Below are positions 12,943 through 22,070 of a stretch of DNA of 32,046 bases, piece after piece. Under the pieces are notes generated by a model. The model had not been told where the DNA came from. It saw only the letters and a program-made list of their open reading frames with translations, and ran no database searches. Numbering within the stretch: the first letter of the stretch is position 1; each line of letters opens with the position of its first letter. Source of the stretch: an uncultured Microbulbifer sp. (GTDB lineage Bacteria > Pseudomonadota > Gammaproteobacteria > Pseudomonadales > Cellvibrionaceae); assembly GCF_913055755.1 (NCBI RefSeq), contig NZ_CAJXKH010000042.1:1-32046 (forward strand), in the 5' to 3' direction. The translations under genes were made by a program, and so were the position numbers.

Positions 12943-15756
12943 ATGGAAGGATTCCACGCCGACCGGCGCAACTTCATCAAGCTCTGCACCGTCGCCGGTA
13001 TCACCGTATTCGCTGCGCCGGCGCTGTGGCAGATGGGAAGCGCCCGGCAAGCTCAAATCGCGAGCGACAACCTGAATTGGCGGGGTGCCGGTCCTGCCCC
13101 CGCTTTCCGCTCAGATGGCATATCCAAAGTTACCGGCCAGAAGATATTTGGCCGGGACTTCCGCGCCCGCGACATGCCCGGCTGGAAGCAGCAACAGCAC
13201 TACGCTTTTGTGCTGCGCTGCAACCGGGTGGGGCGAAGTTTCAATGGATTCGATTGGGGTCAGCTTCCCGCCGAAGCCCAGCCCTACGTAAAAATCACCG
13301 CAAGAACGCTGGCAGAGAAACAGTTGAAGTTGCCCCCCTTCTACGGTGAGGCAATGCTGCTGCCCGAGGGGGATTCACCGCAGTACTACGGTCACGCGGT
13401 GGCCATGCTGCTGTTTGATGACTTCGAGAAATACGCTGCGGCCAAACAGGCACTCCAATTTAACCAGCAAGTGATCCGTTACGGTGACCAGACGCCCCCA
13501 ATAGAGCGAGACCCTTACGCAAGCTGGCGGATCATCCGGGTTGAGGGGCCGCAAGGGCCGGAGGGTGAAGACCTCTATTCTCCATTACAGGACGGTCTGT
13601 TCTTCCCGAGCTACCAGGACCACAAGGCACAGTGGCCGAGGGTTGCCAATCAGACGGGCAGCGTCAGCGAACGGGGTATTTACTACGCACAGCAGATTCG
13701 CAGTCAAACCGAGAGCGAGGCCGGTTCCGGCAACTGGCACCTGGTACGTGGCGAGTACAAGACGCAGATCGTCGATCCAATGATGATGGAGCCGGAGACC
13801 GCCAATGTCTGGTTCGACAGTGATCAGCGAACGCTACATGTGGTGATCACCTGCCAATCGCCACAGGATTTCCAGGAGTTCGCCGCACATGTGATTGCCG
13901 AAAGTGCGTTCGCCGGAAAGATAAAAAACATCGTGGTGCACTCTTCGGTCATTGGTGGGGGTTTTGGCGGCAAAGACCACTCTATTTTCCCCTATTACGG
14001 CCTGGTCGCCGGGTTGTTCGGTTCTGCCCCCGTCCGCCTTGCCAATAATCGCTTCGAGCAATTCCAGTCTGGACTGAAACGCCATCCTTTTCATATGCGC
14101 AATACCCTGGCAATCGATAAGGAAACGGGAAAATTCCAATCCCTGATTGCCGAAATGCAGGCGGATGGTGGAGGGCGACAAAATTTCAGTCCGTCCATTG
14201 CCATGGTCGGCGCCAGCGCAATCCAGAGTATCTACTACCTGCCGCGCAACGATATTTCCGCGGTCGCAAACCACTCGATGAATATGGATTCCGGCTCCAT
14301 GCGCGGCTACGGCACGCTGCAGACCATGACGGCGATGGAGATGATGGTAAACCAGGCCGCGGAAGAGCTTGGGATTGATCCCATCGAGTTGCGTCTTCGC
14401 AACGCCTCCCAGACCGGGTGGCGCAATACCCAGGGGGCCATCCCGAAGGTGGGCGTACGCTATCGTGAACTGTTGGAGCGCGCGAGAAATCACCCCATGT
14501 GGCGGGAGCGAGGCGAGCGCAAAAAAGCCTTTGAGCGAGAGCATCCCGGATTTCTGTTTGGCACCGGCTATGCCATCGCGACCAAGGATTACGGTACCGG
14601 GGCGGCGGCTCCAAGCGCTGCGATCCAGTTCGATAGCGCAGGCCGGCTGTCCATGGCCGTTGAATATATGGAAATGGGCACCGGAATCAGCACCTCCCAG
14701 TCCCTGCTGTTGGAAACCGTACTCGGGCGGGCAGCGGATCACTGCGTGGTGGGGGAGGTTGACGCCTGGCACGCGCTGCAGCAATTCCAGACCGAAAGCC
14801 CTTACACCATGAGCCAGCAGCATCAGGACCAGCAATCTGGCGATCCCCTGTGGACGCCGGTGACGGCGATGGCGAGCGCGGCGTCGATGTCTTCCTACTT
14901 CCAGAGCCACGCGACACAGCAGGCGGCAGAAATACTGTTGCAGCAGGGCCTGCTGCCCGCCGCGCGTCGCCTGTGGAAAAAGGAAGACCTGGATGGCGCG
15001 CAAGTGCAATGGCGTGACGGCAAGCTTCATCACGCAGACCTACCGCCCCTCGCCCTGACGGAACTGGCTGCGGAGGCCCATCGCAATGGCGGCGTCACCG
15101 GCGCGATGGTGCACAGCTTTAACCGCTGGGAGTGGGCCGAGGCAGACTTCGAACTGGACGGCCAAAAACAGGCCTGGAGTATCGACGGCCTTGCGTTGCG
15201 CCGTGGAGGAACTGCCGAGAAGGTGAGCGCCGACGAGTACCAGGTAGAGAAACGCACGGCGGTGCGCTATCCGGAAGCTGCACTGAACAATGCGATGGTC
15301 ACCTACTATGCGCCGACCGCGGCGCTGGTGGAAGTGGCTGTGAACGCGGGCACTGGTGAAGTTCGCATCCACGGATTGCAAAACTATATGGATTGCGGTC
15401 GCACCATCGTGCGTCAGTTAGTAGAAGGACAGATAGAAGGTGGCGTGGCCATGGGGATCGGCCACGCGCTCTACGAAGTCCTGCCGCCGCTTGCACAGGG
15501 CGCAGGCAACGGTACCTGGAATCTGAATCGCTACCAGGTGCCCCTGGCGAAGCATGTGCCGGTGTGGAATCAACAGCACGACATCCTGCCGCCGGCCTCG
15601 GAGAAAGATCCGCACAAGGGAATCGCCGAAGTGGTGATGATTCCCATCGTTGCCGCTCTCGCCGAAGCGGTTTACCAAGCCACGGGGCAGCGTTTTAACG
15701 AGCTGCCCATTACGCCGGAAAAACTGCACCGCGCGCTCAATCCCCAGGTACTGTGA
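12943..15756 (+). CDS. Periplasmic xanthine dehydrogenase-family molybdenum subunit, Tat-exported
   Basis: This 937-residue protein begins with a twin-arginine signal (DRRNFIK, then a hydrophobic stretch to about residue 32), so it should be folded with its cofactor and exported. It belongs to the large-subunit molybdenum hydroxylases (isoquinoline oxidoreductase IorB, aldehyde dehydrogenase and CoxL relatives). GGGFGGKDH lies in the middle (about residues 345-353), SGSMRGYGTLQ follows, and GIAEVVMIPIVAALAEA near the C-terminus carries the Glu expected to act as base. These enzymes hydroxylate N-heterocycles or oxidise aldehydes. The start ATG at 12943 follows AGGAACAGT. The 2Fe-2S subunit follows 13 bp later. 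The substrate is not identifiable from sequence; the Tsx-like gene in the operon hints at purines or nucleosides. Confidence 0.85.
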   Translation: MEGFHADRRNFIKLCTVAGITVFAAPALWQMGSARQAQIASDNLNWRGAGPAPAFRSDGISKVTGQKIFGRDFRARDMPGWKQQQHYAFVLRCNRVGRSFNGFDWGQLPAEAQPYVKITARTLAEKQLKLPPFYGEAMLLPEGDSPQYYGHAVAMLLFDDFEKYAAAKQALQFNQQVIRYGDQTPPIERDPYASWRIIRVEGPQGPEGEDLYSPLQDGLFFPSYQDHKAQWPRVANQTGSVSERGIYYAQQIRSQTESEAGSGNWHLVRGEYKTQIVDPMMMEPETANVWFDSDQRTLHVVITCQSPQDFQEFAAHVIAESAFAGKIKNIVVHSSVIGGGFGGKDHSIFPYYGLVAGLFGSAPVRLANNRFEQFQSGLKRHPFHMRNTLAIDKETGKFQSLIAEMQADGGGRQNFSPSIAMVGASAIQSIYYLPRNDISAVANHSMNMDSGSMRGYGTLQTMTAMEMMVNQAAEELGIDPIELRLRNASQTGWRNTQGAIPKVGVRYRELLERARNHPMWRERGERKKAFEREHPGFLFGTGYAIATKDYGTGAAAPSAAIQFDSAGRLSMAVEYMEMGTGISTSQSLLLETVLGRAADHCVVGEVDAWHALQQFQTESPYTMSQQHQDQQSGDPLWTPVTAMASAASMSSYFQSHATQQAAEILLQQGLLPAARRLWKKEDLDGAQVQWRDGKLHHADLPPLALTELAAEAHRNGGVTGAMVHSFNRWEWAEADFELDGQKQAWSIDGLALRRGGTAEKVSADEYQVEKRTAVRYPEAALNNAMVTYYAPTAALVEVAVNAGTGEVRIHGLQNYMDCGRTIVRQLVEGQIEGGVAMGIGHALYEVLPPLAQGAGNGTWNLNRYQVPLAKHVPVWNQQHDILPPASEKDPHKGIAEVVMIPIVAALAEAVYQATGQRFNELPITPEKLHRALNPQVL

Positions 15757-15769
15757 GGAGGTGGACCAG

Positions 15770-16315
15770 ATGGCGAAGATTCCGGTTTCAATGATTGTGA
15801 ATGGTGAGAAGGTCGGTCCGCTTGAGGTGGCGGAATATACCTCCATGCTGGACTTCCTGCATGAATACCTGAACCTGACGGGCACCAAGCTCGGCTGCGG
15901 TATCGGAGTCTGTCACGCCTGCACCATCGTGGTCGAGGGCGAGGATGGCGCGCTGGAGCCGGTACGCAGCTGTATCAACAACGTGGGCCGGTTTAACGGT
16001 AAAGTCGTCACCACCGTCGAAGGGCAGGCAGAGCTCGACGCCGCAGGCGAGGTCGTGGCGCTGTCGCCTGTGCAGCAGGCGTTTCTGCGCAACTTTTCAT
16101 TTCAGTGTGGCTGGTGTACTGCGGGCTTTGTCAATGGGGCCACGGCACTGATCGATCGCCTCAAGCGAGACCCGGCGCCGGCGGACAAAGTCGAGGAGGT
16201 TATCGGCGAAGCCCTGGGTGAACATATCTGTCGCTGTACCGGCTATGTGCGCTACTTCCGGGCCGTGAGGGAGGTGATCGAATCCACTCCCGGGCTACTG
16301 AAGGAGGCGGAATAA
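15770..16315 (+). CDS. [2Fe-2S] subunit of the molybdenum hydroxylase
   Basis: I start it at the ATG at 15770 (MAKIPVSMIVNGE), 6 nt behind a strong GAGGAGGTG, giving 181 residues; the frame is open further 5' but that part overlaps the preceding gene. It has the two [2Fe-2S] sites of the family: C-G-I-G-V-C-H-A-C with a later Cys in the N-terminal plant-ferredoxin-like half, and CGWC...CRC in the C-terminal helical half. It has no signal of its own, so it probably travels with the Tat-exported large subunit. It passes electrons from the molybdenum centre to the cytochrome c encoded next. Its stop codon directly abuts the next ATG. Confidence 0.92.
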   Translation: MAKIPVSMIVNGEKVGPLEVAEYTSMLDFLHEYLNLTGTKLGCGIGVCHACTIVVEGEDGALEPVRSCINNVGRFNGKVVTTVEGQAELDAAGEVVALSPVQQAFLRNFSFQCGWCTAGFVNGATALIDRLKRDPAPADKVEEVIGEALGEHICRCTGYVRYFRAVREVIESTPGLLKEAE

Positions 16316-17539
16316 ATGGGTAAATGTATCGTCGTTCTTCTTTTCTTGCTGCTGGGCGGCAATGTTGCCGCACAGTCAACGGTGGAAAAAGGGCGTTACC
16401 TGGCCGCCGCAGGTGACTGCGTCGCCTGCCACACGGCGACCAATGGCCGCCCATTTATTGGTGGCAGGCCCTTCCATACGCCATTTGGCACCCTCTATTC
16501 CACCAACATCACTCCGGATAAGGAAACCGGAATCGGCAACTACACCCTGGAGGATTTTGCTGCAGCCATGCGTCGCGGTGAAGGTGCGCACGGGAATCTC
16601 TATCCGGCCATGCCCTATACCTCGTACTACCTGATCGCCGACGAGGATATCGCGTCCCTGTATACCTACTTTATGCGGTTGCCAGCGGTCGAGCATGTGG
16701 TGCCAAACAATGACCTGTTTTTTCCGGCCAATCTCAGGTTTGGTCTGAGTTTCTGGGACTGGGCGTTCTTTGATAAGGCGCCCCTGGTCCAGCCTGAAGG
16801 CAAGAGCCCGGAATGGCAGCGTGGCAACTATCTGGTCAATGCGCTGGGCCATTGCGGCGAATGTCACACACCGCGTAATTTCGCCTTTGCCATGAAGCGG
16901 GATGAAAAATTTGCCGGCAATATTCTCGAGGGATGGGACGCGGTGGATATTCGGGCCGAGTCGCTTCGCCGTCAGGGGTGGGACAGAGCACAGCTGCGGT
17001 TGTTGTTCACCACTGGCGCTAGTGAACGCGGTACCGCCTTTGGGGAAATGTTCAGTGTGGTGAAACACAGCCTGAGCCGTCTCTCCGACGATGACATCAA
17101 CGCGATCATTACCTACCTGCTCGATGGCGACGACAACGTGGCTGTTAACGGGGGAGACTCCCAACTCGCCGCGCAACAGTATGCTCAGGGGCGCGCGGAC
17201 TTTGTCGCCTACTGCGCCGGCTGTCACGGCCGGGAGGGCAGCGGGGTGACACCAGTCTTCGCGCCGCCAATGGATCGCAATGCCGGCGTCCGGGCAGAAA
17301 GCCCCTTCAACATGATTGCCGTCATACTGCGCGGGCTGCCCGCTCAGCGTATGAATCGTACCAACGCCCGGGCGGGTATGCCCGGGTTCCATCGTGAACT
17401 GGATGACGCCCGTGTGGCCGGCCTGGTGAATTTCATGCGTAGCGCGTGGGGTGGCGCGGAAACGCCGGTGACGCAGGAAAAAGTGGCAGAGATTCGCCAT
17501 CAGCTGCGGAAAGATGATTATCTGGGTGTGGTGGAATGA
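16316..17539 (+). CDS. Triheme cytochrome c, electron acceptor of the hydroxylase
   Basis: This 407-residue protein starts with a Sec signal ending NVAAQ (about residue 20). It contains three c-type haem motifs: CVACH (about residue 37), CGECH (about residue 182) and CAGCH (about residue 300). The three-domain layout is that of the cytochrome subunits that accompany membrane-bound alcohol/aldehyde dehydrogenases and IorAB-type hydroxylases. It would carry electrons from the 2Fe-2S subunit in the periplasm to quinone or a terminal oxidase. The ATG follows the previous stop codon without a gap, behind AAGGAGGCGG. Its own stop overlaps the next start by 4 bp. Confidence 0.93.
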   Translation: MGKCIVVLLFLLLGGNVAAQSTVEKGRYLAAAGDCVACHTATNGRPFIGGRPFHTPFGTLYSTNITPDKETGIGNYTLEDFAAAMRRGEGAHGNLYPAMPYTSYYLIADEDIASLYTYFMRLPAVEHVVPNNDLFFPANLRFGLSFWDWAFFDKAPLVQPEGKSPEWQRGNYLVNALGHCGECHTPRNFAFAMKRDEKFAGNILEGWDAVDIRAESLRRQGWDRAQLRLLFTTGASERGTAFGEMFSVVKHSLSRLSDDDINAIITYLLDGDDNVAVNGGDSQLAAQQYAQGRADFVAYCAGCHGREGSGVTPVFAPPMDRNAGVRAESPFNMIAVILRGLPAQRMNRTNARAGMPGFHRELDDARVAGLVNFMRSAWGGAETPVTQEKVAEIRHQLRKDDYLGVVE

Positions 17540-18321
17540 CAACTATCGGCCGTTTCTGGGGACTGTCATCGATATTCGCCCTGGCCGTAGTTTACCTGAT
17601 GCCTGCTCAGGCTGCGGAATGGTCCGCCACTGAAGCCCAGTTGCAATACGGCCGACTGGACAACCCCTTCGGCGGTGGCAGCGCCGATACCACCATCCTT
17701 ACCCTGCAGCATGCAAGTGGCTGGAAGTACGGGGACAACTTTTTCTTTGTCGATTTTATCAACGATGGCGTGCGCGATGGTTTCAACGATACCGATGTCT
17801 ATGCCGAGTGGTATCCGAATTTCAGTCTGGGGAAAATTACACACTGCGATTTGAGTTTCGGGCCGGTGAAGGATTTTGGCCTGTTGGCTGGATTCAATTA
17901 CTCCGCCGACGCCAACGTGGAAAAGTTTTTACCGGGGGTTCGGGTCGCCTGGAAGCTTCCCGGTGACGCCTTCCTGAATACAGATATTACCGGCTTCCAG
18001 GATATCGGCTATGGCGATGGTGCACCGAAAGAAGGTGACAGCTATATGGTCGACTTCAACGGTGCATTTCCCTTCAGTATCGGCGACCAGGATTTCAGTA
18101 TCGAGGGGCACATCGAATACATTCACAACCGCACCAGTGAATTTGGTGATGTGAAGGGCTGGGTCCTGGCACAACCCCAGTTCCGCTGGGACATGGGCAA
18201 GGCACTGTTCAGTAGTCCCAAGCAAATTTTCATTGGTATCGAATACCAGTACTGGCGCAACAAGCTGGGAAACGAAATCGATGAAAGCGCCGTGCAGGCG
18301 TTGCTGGTGTGGCGTTTCTGA
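17536..18321 (+). CDS. Tsx-like nucleoside-specific outer-membrane channel
   Basis: This 261-residue protein has a signal peptide ending MPAQA. The mature barrel-type sequence is typical of the Tsx family: LQYGRLDNPF, ASGWKYGDNFFFVDFIND, DVYAEWYPNFSLGK, then VLAQPQFRWDMGK, ending in LLVWRF with a terminal Phe. Tsx proteins form narrow channels for nucleosides and similar small molecules. The ATGA overlap (17536-17539) with the cytochrome gene shows translational coupling, which is strong evidence that the channel serves this molybdenum hydroxylase, presumably by admitting its substrate. If the family's usual preference holds, the substrate would be a nucleoside or purine. Other Tsx relatives have unknown ligands, so this remains an inference. 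Confidence 0.8.
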   Translation: MTTIGRFWGLSSIFALAVVYLMPAQAAEWSATEAQLQYGRLDNPFGGGSADTTILTLQHASGWKYGDNFFFVDFINDGVRDGFNDTDVYAEWYPNFSLGKITHCDLSFGPVKDFGLLAGFNYSADANVEKFLPGVRVAWKLPGDAFLNTDITGFQDIGYGDGAPKEGDSYMVDFNGAFPFSIGDQDFSIEGHIEYIHNRTSEFGDVKGWVLAQPQFRWDMGKALFSSPKQIFIGIEYQYWRNKLGNEIDESAVQALLVWRF

Positions 18322-18433
18322 GTCGAGGTCCAAAGAGAGCCGGAGCGTCAGGGGGGAGAAAAGGCCTATTTCCGCGAAATACCTGAATGGCATGTGCGCA
18401 GGGTTGGGTGGGCCCGTGCGTGGTAATGTGCGC

Positions 18434-18480
18434 CAAAAAAGGTAACGGTTGAAACCAAAAAGTGGTTTTAGCCGTTACCT
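18434..18480 (-). terminator. Reverse-oriented terminator-like hairpin
   Basis: AGGTAACGG (18440-18448) pairs with CCGTTACCT (18472-18480), and AAACCA pairs with TGGTTT inside, loop AAAAG. On the reverse strand the stem is followed by six T residues (18439-18434). On the forward strand, where the channel gene ends 119 bp earlier, no T-tract follows. Confidence 0.55.
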
Positions 18481-18630
18481 ATTCCGTTGCCGAATTCTTT
18501 GTATATCAAACGGTTATTTCACGGTTAAACGATTTGGAATAGCTGGGTAAATATTCCTTTATATGTATTCCGATAATATTGCTGCCGATATGTGTGTGAA
18601 GCAATTAATCGCCAAAAACTCTGGTGTTTG

Positions 18631-18683
18631 CATCAATAATTCCCCAAACCTGTTTCTTGTGTAACATTATTGATGGTTTTTTT
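18631..18683 (+). terminator. Forward terminator-like structure in the AT-rich gap
   Basis: CATCAATAAT (18631-18640) pairs perfectly with ATTATTGATG (18666-18675), followed by G and seven T residues, then another T-run. The 25-nt loop is long for a terminator. It could end the hydroxylase operon message or a small RNA. Confidence 0.5.
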
Positions 18684-18799
18684 AGCTTTTTTTGGAATTC
18701 TTAATAAAATTCATCAAAACGAGTAATAAGAAACGACTATTTCCGTTGCCCGCGGTATTTCCCTTTAATGCATCCACCTACCGAAATGTATTTGGTCGT

Positions 18800-18825
18800 C
18801 CCCGAAAAAAATCCTTTTTTCGGGG
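18800..18825. repeat. Perfect 11-bp hairpin with A/T core
   Basis: CCCCGAAAAAA-ATCC-TTTTTTCGGGG. The GC pairs are at the base and the A-T pairs near the loop, the reverse of a normal terminator, and no T-tract follows. It lies 139 bp before the pntA start. Confidence 0.55.
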
Positions 18826-18963
18826 TGCTCGAATTCGCGCTGAATTCGGGATTAAATAACAGCGGTACCGACTGGCTTCGAAAATCGGAGCGCTATGGAG
18901 CCTCGTGTTTTCCAGGGGTTCCCCATAACAACGACAATGATTTTTTGAACGGGAGCACAAACG

Positions 18964-20505
18964 GTGATTATTGCCATACCAAAGGAGACTGCGCCGGGCG
19001 AAGCGCGGGTGGCGGCAACGCCAGCCAGCGTGAAGCGATTGCAGGCGCTGGGTTTTGATGTTGCGGTTGAAAGGGGTGCCGGGGAAGCAGCAAATTTCCC
19101 CGACGCGGAATACGAACAGGCCGGCGCGAAAATTTGCGACAGCGCAAAAGACTGCCTGAGCGATACCGGCATCGTCCTCAAGGTTCAGGCCCCAGATGAT
19201 GGCGAGCTGGATCTGGTTCCCAGCGGCGCCACCCTGGTGGCCTTCCTGAAGCCCGCCCAGAGCGGCGAGCTGCTGCAGAAATTTGCCGACCGCAATATCA
19301 ATGCGCTGGCAGTGGAATCCATCCCGCGCATTTCCCGCGCGCAGAAAATGGATGCGCTGAGCTCCATGGCCAATATTGCCGGCTACCGCGCGGTGATCGA
19401 GGCAGCGCACAACTTCGGCCGCTTCTTTACCGGGCAGATTACCGCCGCCGGCAAGATCCCCCCGGCCAAGGTGCTGGTGATCGGCGCCGGTGTTGCCGGC
19501 CTGTCCGCCATCGGTACCGCCAAGAGCATGGGCGCCATCGTGCGCGCCTTTGACACCCGCGCGGAAGTGCGCGAACAGGTGGAATCCATGGGCGCCGAAT
19601 TCCTCACGGTAGAAATTGAGGAAGAGGGCTCCGGTGGCGGCGGTTACGCCAAGCAGATGTCCAAGGAATTCATCGATGCGGAAATGGCCCTGTTCCGCGA
19701 GCAGGCCAAGGAAGTGGACATTGTCATCACCACCGCCCTGATCCCCGGCAAGCCGGCGCCCAAGCTGTGGCTGGCGGACATGGTGGATACCATGGCGGAA
19801 GGTTCCGTGGTGGTGGACCTGGCGGCGGAAATGGGCGGCAACTGTGACTACACCGTGGCCGACGAGCGGGTAGTGAAAAGCGGCGTGACCATTCTCGGTT
19901 ACACCAACCTGCCGAGCCGCGCTGCAACCCAGTCCTCGACCCTGTACGCCACCAACCTGTGCCACCTGTTGACGGACCTGACTCCGGAAAAGGACGGCCA
20001 GATCGATATCAACTTCGACGACGAGGCGATCCGCGGTGCCACCGTGGTGAAGGAAGGCGAGATCACCTGGCCGCCCCCCGCGCCGAAAATTTCCGCCGCG
20101 CCGCCGCAGAAAAAGCCGGAGCCGCAGATTGAGGTGGAGCCGGCACCGGAGAAGAAAACCACTCCGCTGCAGTATGTGGCGTTCTGGTCGGTGGCCGGTG
20201 CGCTATTGCTGGCGCTGGGCAAATCCGCGCCGGCAGATTTCGTCGCCCACTTTACCGTGTTCGTGCTGTCGATCTTTATCGGCTGGCAGGTGATCTGGAA
20301 TGTATCCCACTCGCTGCACACGCCGCTGATGAGTGTGACCAATGCCATTTCCGGCATCGTCATCCTCGGCGCGCTGTTGCAGGTGGGCGCCACCGGCTCC
20401 TTCCTGGTGACCCTGCTCGCATTCGTGGCGGTACTGTTTGCCAGTATCAATATCTTCGGTGGTTTCTTCGTAACCCACCGCATGCTGAAAATGTTCCGTC
20501 GTTAA
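18964..20505 (+). CDS. pntA: NAD(P) transhydrogenase subunit alpha
   Basis: This 513-residue protein starts with GTG at 18964, behind GGGAG at 8-nt spacing; no better ATG exists. The N-terminal NAD(H)-binding domain dI (about residues 1-365) begins [20 protein letters not shown] and has the dinucleotide motif [11 protein letters not shown] (about residues 172-182). A proline-rich linker (about 366-399) joins it to four C-terminal membrane helices. The length matches the undivided E. coli PntA (510), not the split alpha-1/alpha-2 form. With PntB it couples hydride transfer between NADH and NADP+ to proton movement across the inner membrane, supplying NADPH. pntB follows after 12 bp. Confidence 0.97.
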   Translation: MIIAIPKETAPGEARVAATPASVKRLQALGFDVAVERGAGEAANFPDAEYEQAGAKICDSAKDCLSDTGIVLKVQAPDDGELDLVPSGATLVAFLKPAQSGELLQKFADRNINALAVESIPRISRAQKMDALSSMANIAGYRAVIEAAHNFGRFFTGQITAAGKIPPAKVLVIGAGVAGLSAIGTAKSMGAIVRAFDTRAEVREQVESMGAEFLTVEIEEEGSGGGGYAKQMSKEFIDAEMALFREQAKEVDIVITTALIPGKPAPKLWLADMVDTMAEGSVVVDLAAEMGGNCDYTVADERVVKSGVTILGYTNLPSRAATQSSTLYATNLCHLLTDLTPEKDGQIDINFDDEAIRGATVVKEGEITWPPPAPKISAAPPQKKPEPQIEVEPAPEKKTTPLQYVAFWSVAGALLLALGKSAPADFVAHFTVFVLSIFIGWQVIWNVSHSLHTPLMSVTNAISGIVILGALLQVGATGSFLVTLLAFVAVLFASINIFGGFFVTHRMLKMFRR

Positions 20506-20517
20506 GGAGAAACAGAC

Positions 20518-21915
20518 ATGAACAGTGTAATTTCCATGGCGTATCTGTTCTCCGCGGTGATGTTCATCCTGAGCCTCGGCGGACTTTCCAGCCACGAAAC
20601 CGCGCGCCGCGGTAACGCCTACGGCATCGTCGGCATGGCGGTGGCGATCATTGCCACCATCGCCGGTATCGCCAGCGGCGCCTACCTGCTGGTGGGCATC
20701 GCCATGGCGGTGGGGGCGGTGGTCGGCCTGCACCTGGCGCGTAAGGTCGAAATGACCGCGATGCCGCAGCTGGTGGCCCTGCTGCACAGCTTTGTGGGCC
20801 TCGCCGCGGTACTGATCGGCTGGGGCGGCTACCTGGATCCGCGGGTAAATCTCGAGGGGGCGGCGCATATCGTGCACAACTCCGAGATCTATATCGGTGT
20901 ATTTATCGGCGCCATCACCCTTACCGGTTCCATCGTCGCCTTCGGCAAGCTGCAGGGGCTGATCTCCGGTAAACCGCTGATGCTGCCGGCGCGCCACTGG
21001 CTGAACCTGATCGCGATCCTCGCGTGCGTGGTGCTGGGTGCGCAGTTCATCCCCGCCGAGGTGGGTTCCGCAACCATCATCAACCTGCTGGTGATGACCT
21101 CCATCGCGCTGCTGCTGGGTATTCACCTGATCGCGGCGATCGGCGGTGCGGACATGCCGGTGGTGATCTCCATGCTGAACAGCTACTCCGGCTGGGCGGC
21201 GGCGGCCACCGGTTTCATGCTCAGCAACGACCTGCTGATCGTCACCGGCGCCCTGGTAGGTTCCTCCGGTGCCATCCTCAGCTACATCATGTGTCGCGGC
21301 ATGAACCGCTCGTTCGTCAGCGTGATCCTGGGCGGCTTCGGTTCCGACGGCGGTGAAGTGGCCGCAGACGGCGAAGTGGAAGGGGAGGCGGTTGCCACCA
21401 CCTACGACGAGCTGGCGGACGACCTGAAGAATGCCGGCAGCATCGTCATCGTGCCCGGCTTCGGTATGGCGGTGGCTCACGCCCAGCAAGCGGTGAGCGA
21501 CCTGACCGACAAGCTGCGCAAGGCCGGCAAGACCGTGCGCTTCGGCATCCACCCGGTGGCGGGTCGCCTGCCCGGGCACATGAACGTACTGCTGGCGGAG
21601 GCCAATGTGCCCTACGACATCGTGCTGGAGATGGAAGAGATCAACGAGGACTTCCCGGAGACCGACCTGGTACTGGTGATCGGCGCCAACGACACAGTCA
21701 ACCCGGATGCGGTGGAAAAGCCCGGATCCCCCATCGCCGGCATGCCGGTGCTGGAAGTGTGGAAGGCGGGCAAAGTGGTGGTGCTGAAGCGCTCCATGGC
21801 CTCCGGCTACGCCGGTGTCGCCAACCCGCTGTTCTACAAGGAGAACTCGCGGATGCTGTTCGGCGATGCCAAAGACAGCCTGCAGACGGTGCTGGGCAAG
21901 CTGACCCCGGCCTGA
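20518..21915 (+). CDS. pntB: NAD(P) transhydrogenase subunit beta
   Basis: This 465-residue protein (E. coli PntB is 462) has a membrane domain of about nine helices (residues 1-260). The NADP(H)-binding domain dIII follows, with [40 protein letters not shown] and [11 protein letters not shown]. It forms the proton channel together with PntA. The ATG at 20518 is preceded by AAGGAGAAACAG. A very strong terminator follows 21 bp after the stop, so pntAB is a two-gene operon. Confidence 0.97.
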   Translation: MNSVISMAYLFSAVMFILSLGGLSSHETARRGNAYGIVGMAVAIIATIAGIASGAYLLVGIAMAVGAVVGLHLARKVEMTAMPQLVALLHSFVGLAAVLIGWGGYLDPRVNLEGAAHIVHNSEIYIGVFIGAITLTGSIVAFGKLQGLISGKPLMLPARHWLNLIAILACVVLGAQFIPAEVGSATIINLLVMTSIALLLGIHLIAAIGGADMPVVISMLNSYSGWAAAATGFMLSNDLLIVTGALVGSSGAILSYIMCRGMNRSFVSVILGGFGSDGGEVAADGEVEGEAVATTYDELADDLKNAGSIVIVPGFGMAVAHAQQAVSDLTDKLRKAGKTVRFGIHPVAGRLPGHMNVLLAEANVPYDIVLEMEEINEDFPETDLVLVIGANDTVNPDAVEKPGSPIAGMPVLEVWKAGKVVVLKRSMASGYAGVANPLFYKENSRMLFGDAKDSLQTVLGKLTPA

Positions 21916-21936
21916 CCGGGAAGGGCCTACATACCC

Positions 21937-21974
21937 AAACAAAACGGGCGGCCAACAGGCCGCCCGTTTTGTTT
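21937..21974. terminator. Intrinsic terminator of pntAB
   Basis: A perfect 17-bp stem, AAACAAAACGGGCGGCC paired with its complement around loop AACA. The GC-rich core is flanked by A-rich 5' and T-rich 3' sequence, so it can work in both directions. Confidence 0.92.
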
Positions 21975-22070
21975 GAGGAGATTGGTCTTGCAAGTTTACA
22001 TCGGTGGTCGCCCAATTCTGGCGCCGGTGTTAACCTTCACGCTGGGTAAACAACATAACAATATCTGATC

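Larger units (their letters stand above)
18322..18963. other. AT-rich gene-free stretch before pntA
   Basis: No convincing gene occurs in these 642 bp. Base composition falls well below the neighbours, especially from about 18,480 to 18,780. The stretch contains a reverse-oriented terminator-like hairpin (18434-18480), a forward-oriented one (18631-18683) and a perfect A/T-cored hairpin (18800-18825). It must also hold the pntA promoter, which I cannot place with confidence. A small RNA is possible between 18,485 and 18,683 on the forward strand. Confidence 0.6.

Noticed and set aside
13834..15033. 399-codon reverse open frame opposite the Mo subunit
   Set aside because: Antisense shadow with no domain or start signal.
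18800..18825. Hairpin before pntA as an intrinsic terminator
   Set aside because: The A-T pairs are next to the loop and no T-tract follows the GC part of the stem.
20203..21993. 596-codon reverse-strand open frame opposite pntA/pntB
   Set aside because: Antisense shadow of well-conserved pntAB, rich in His, Gln and Asp with no recognisable domain; it also runs through the terminator.
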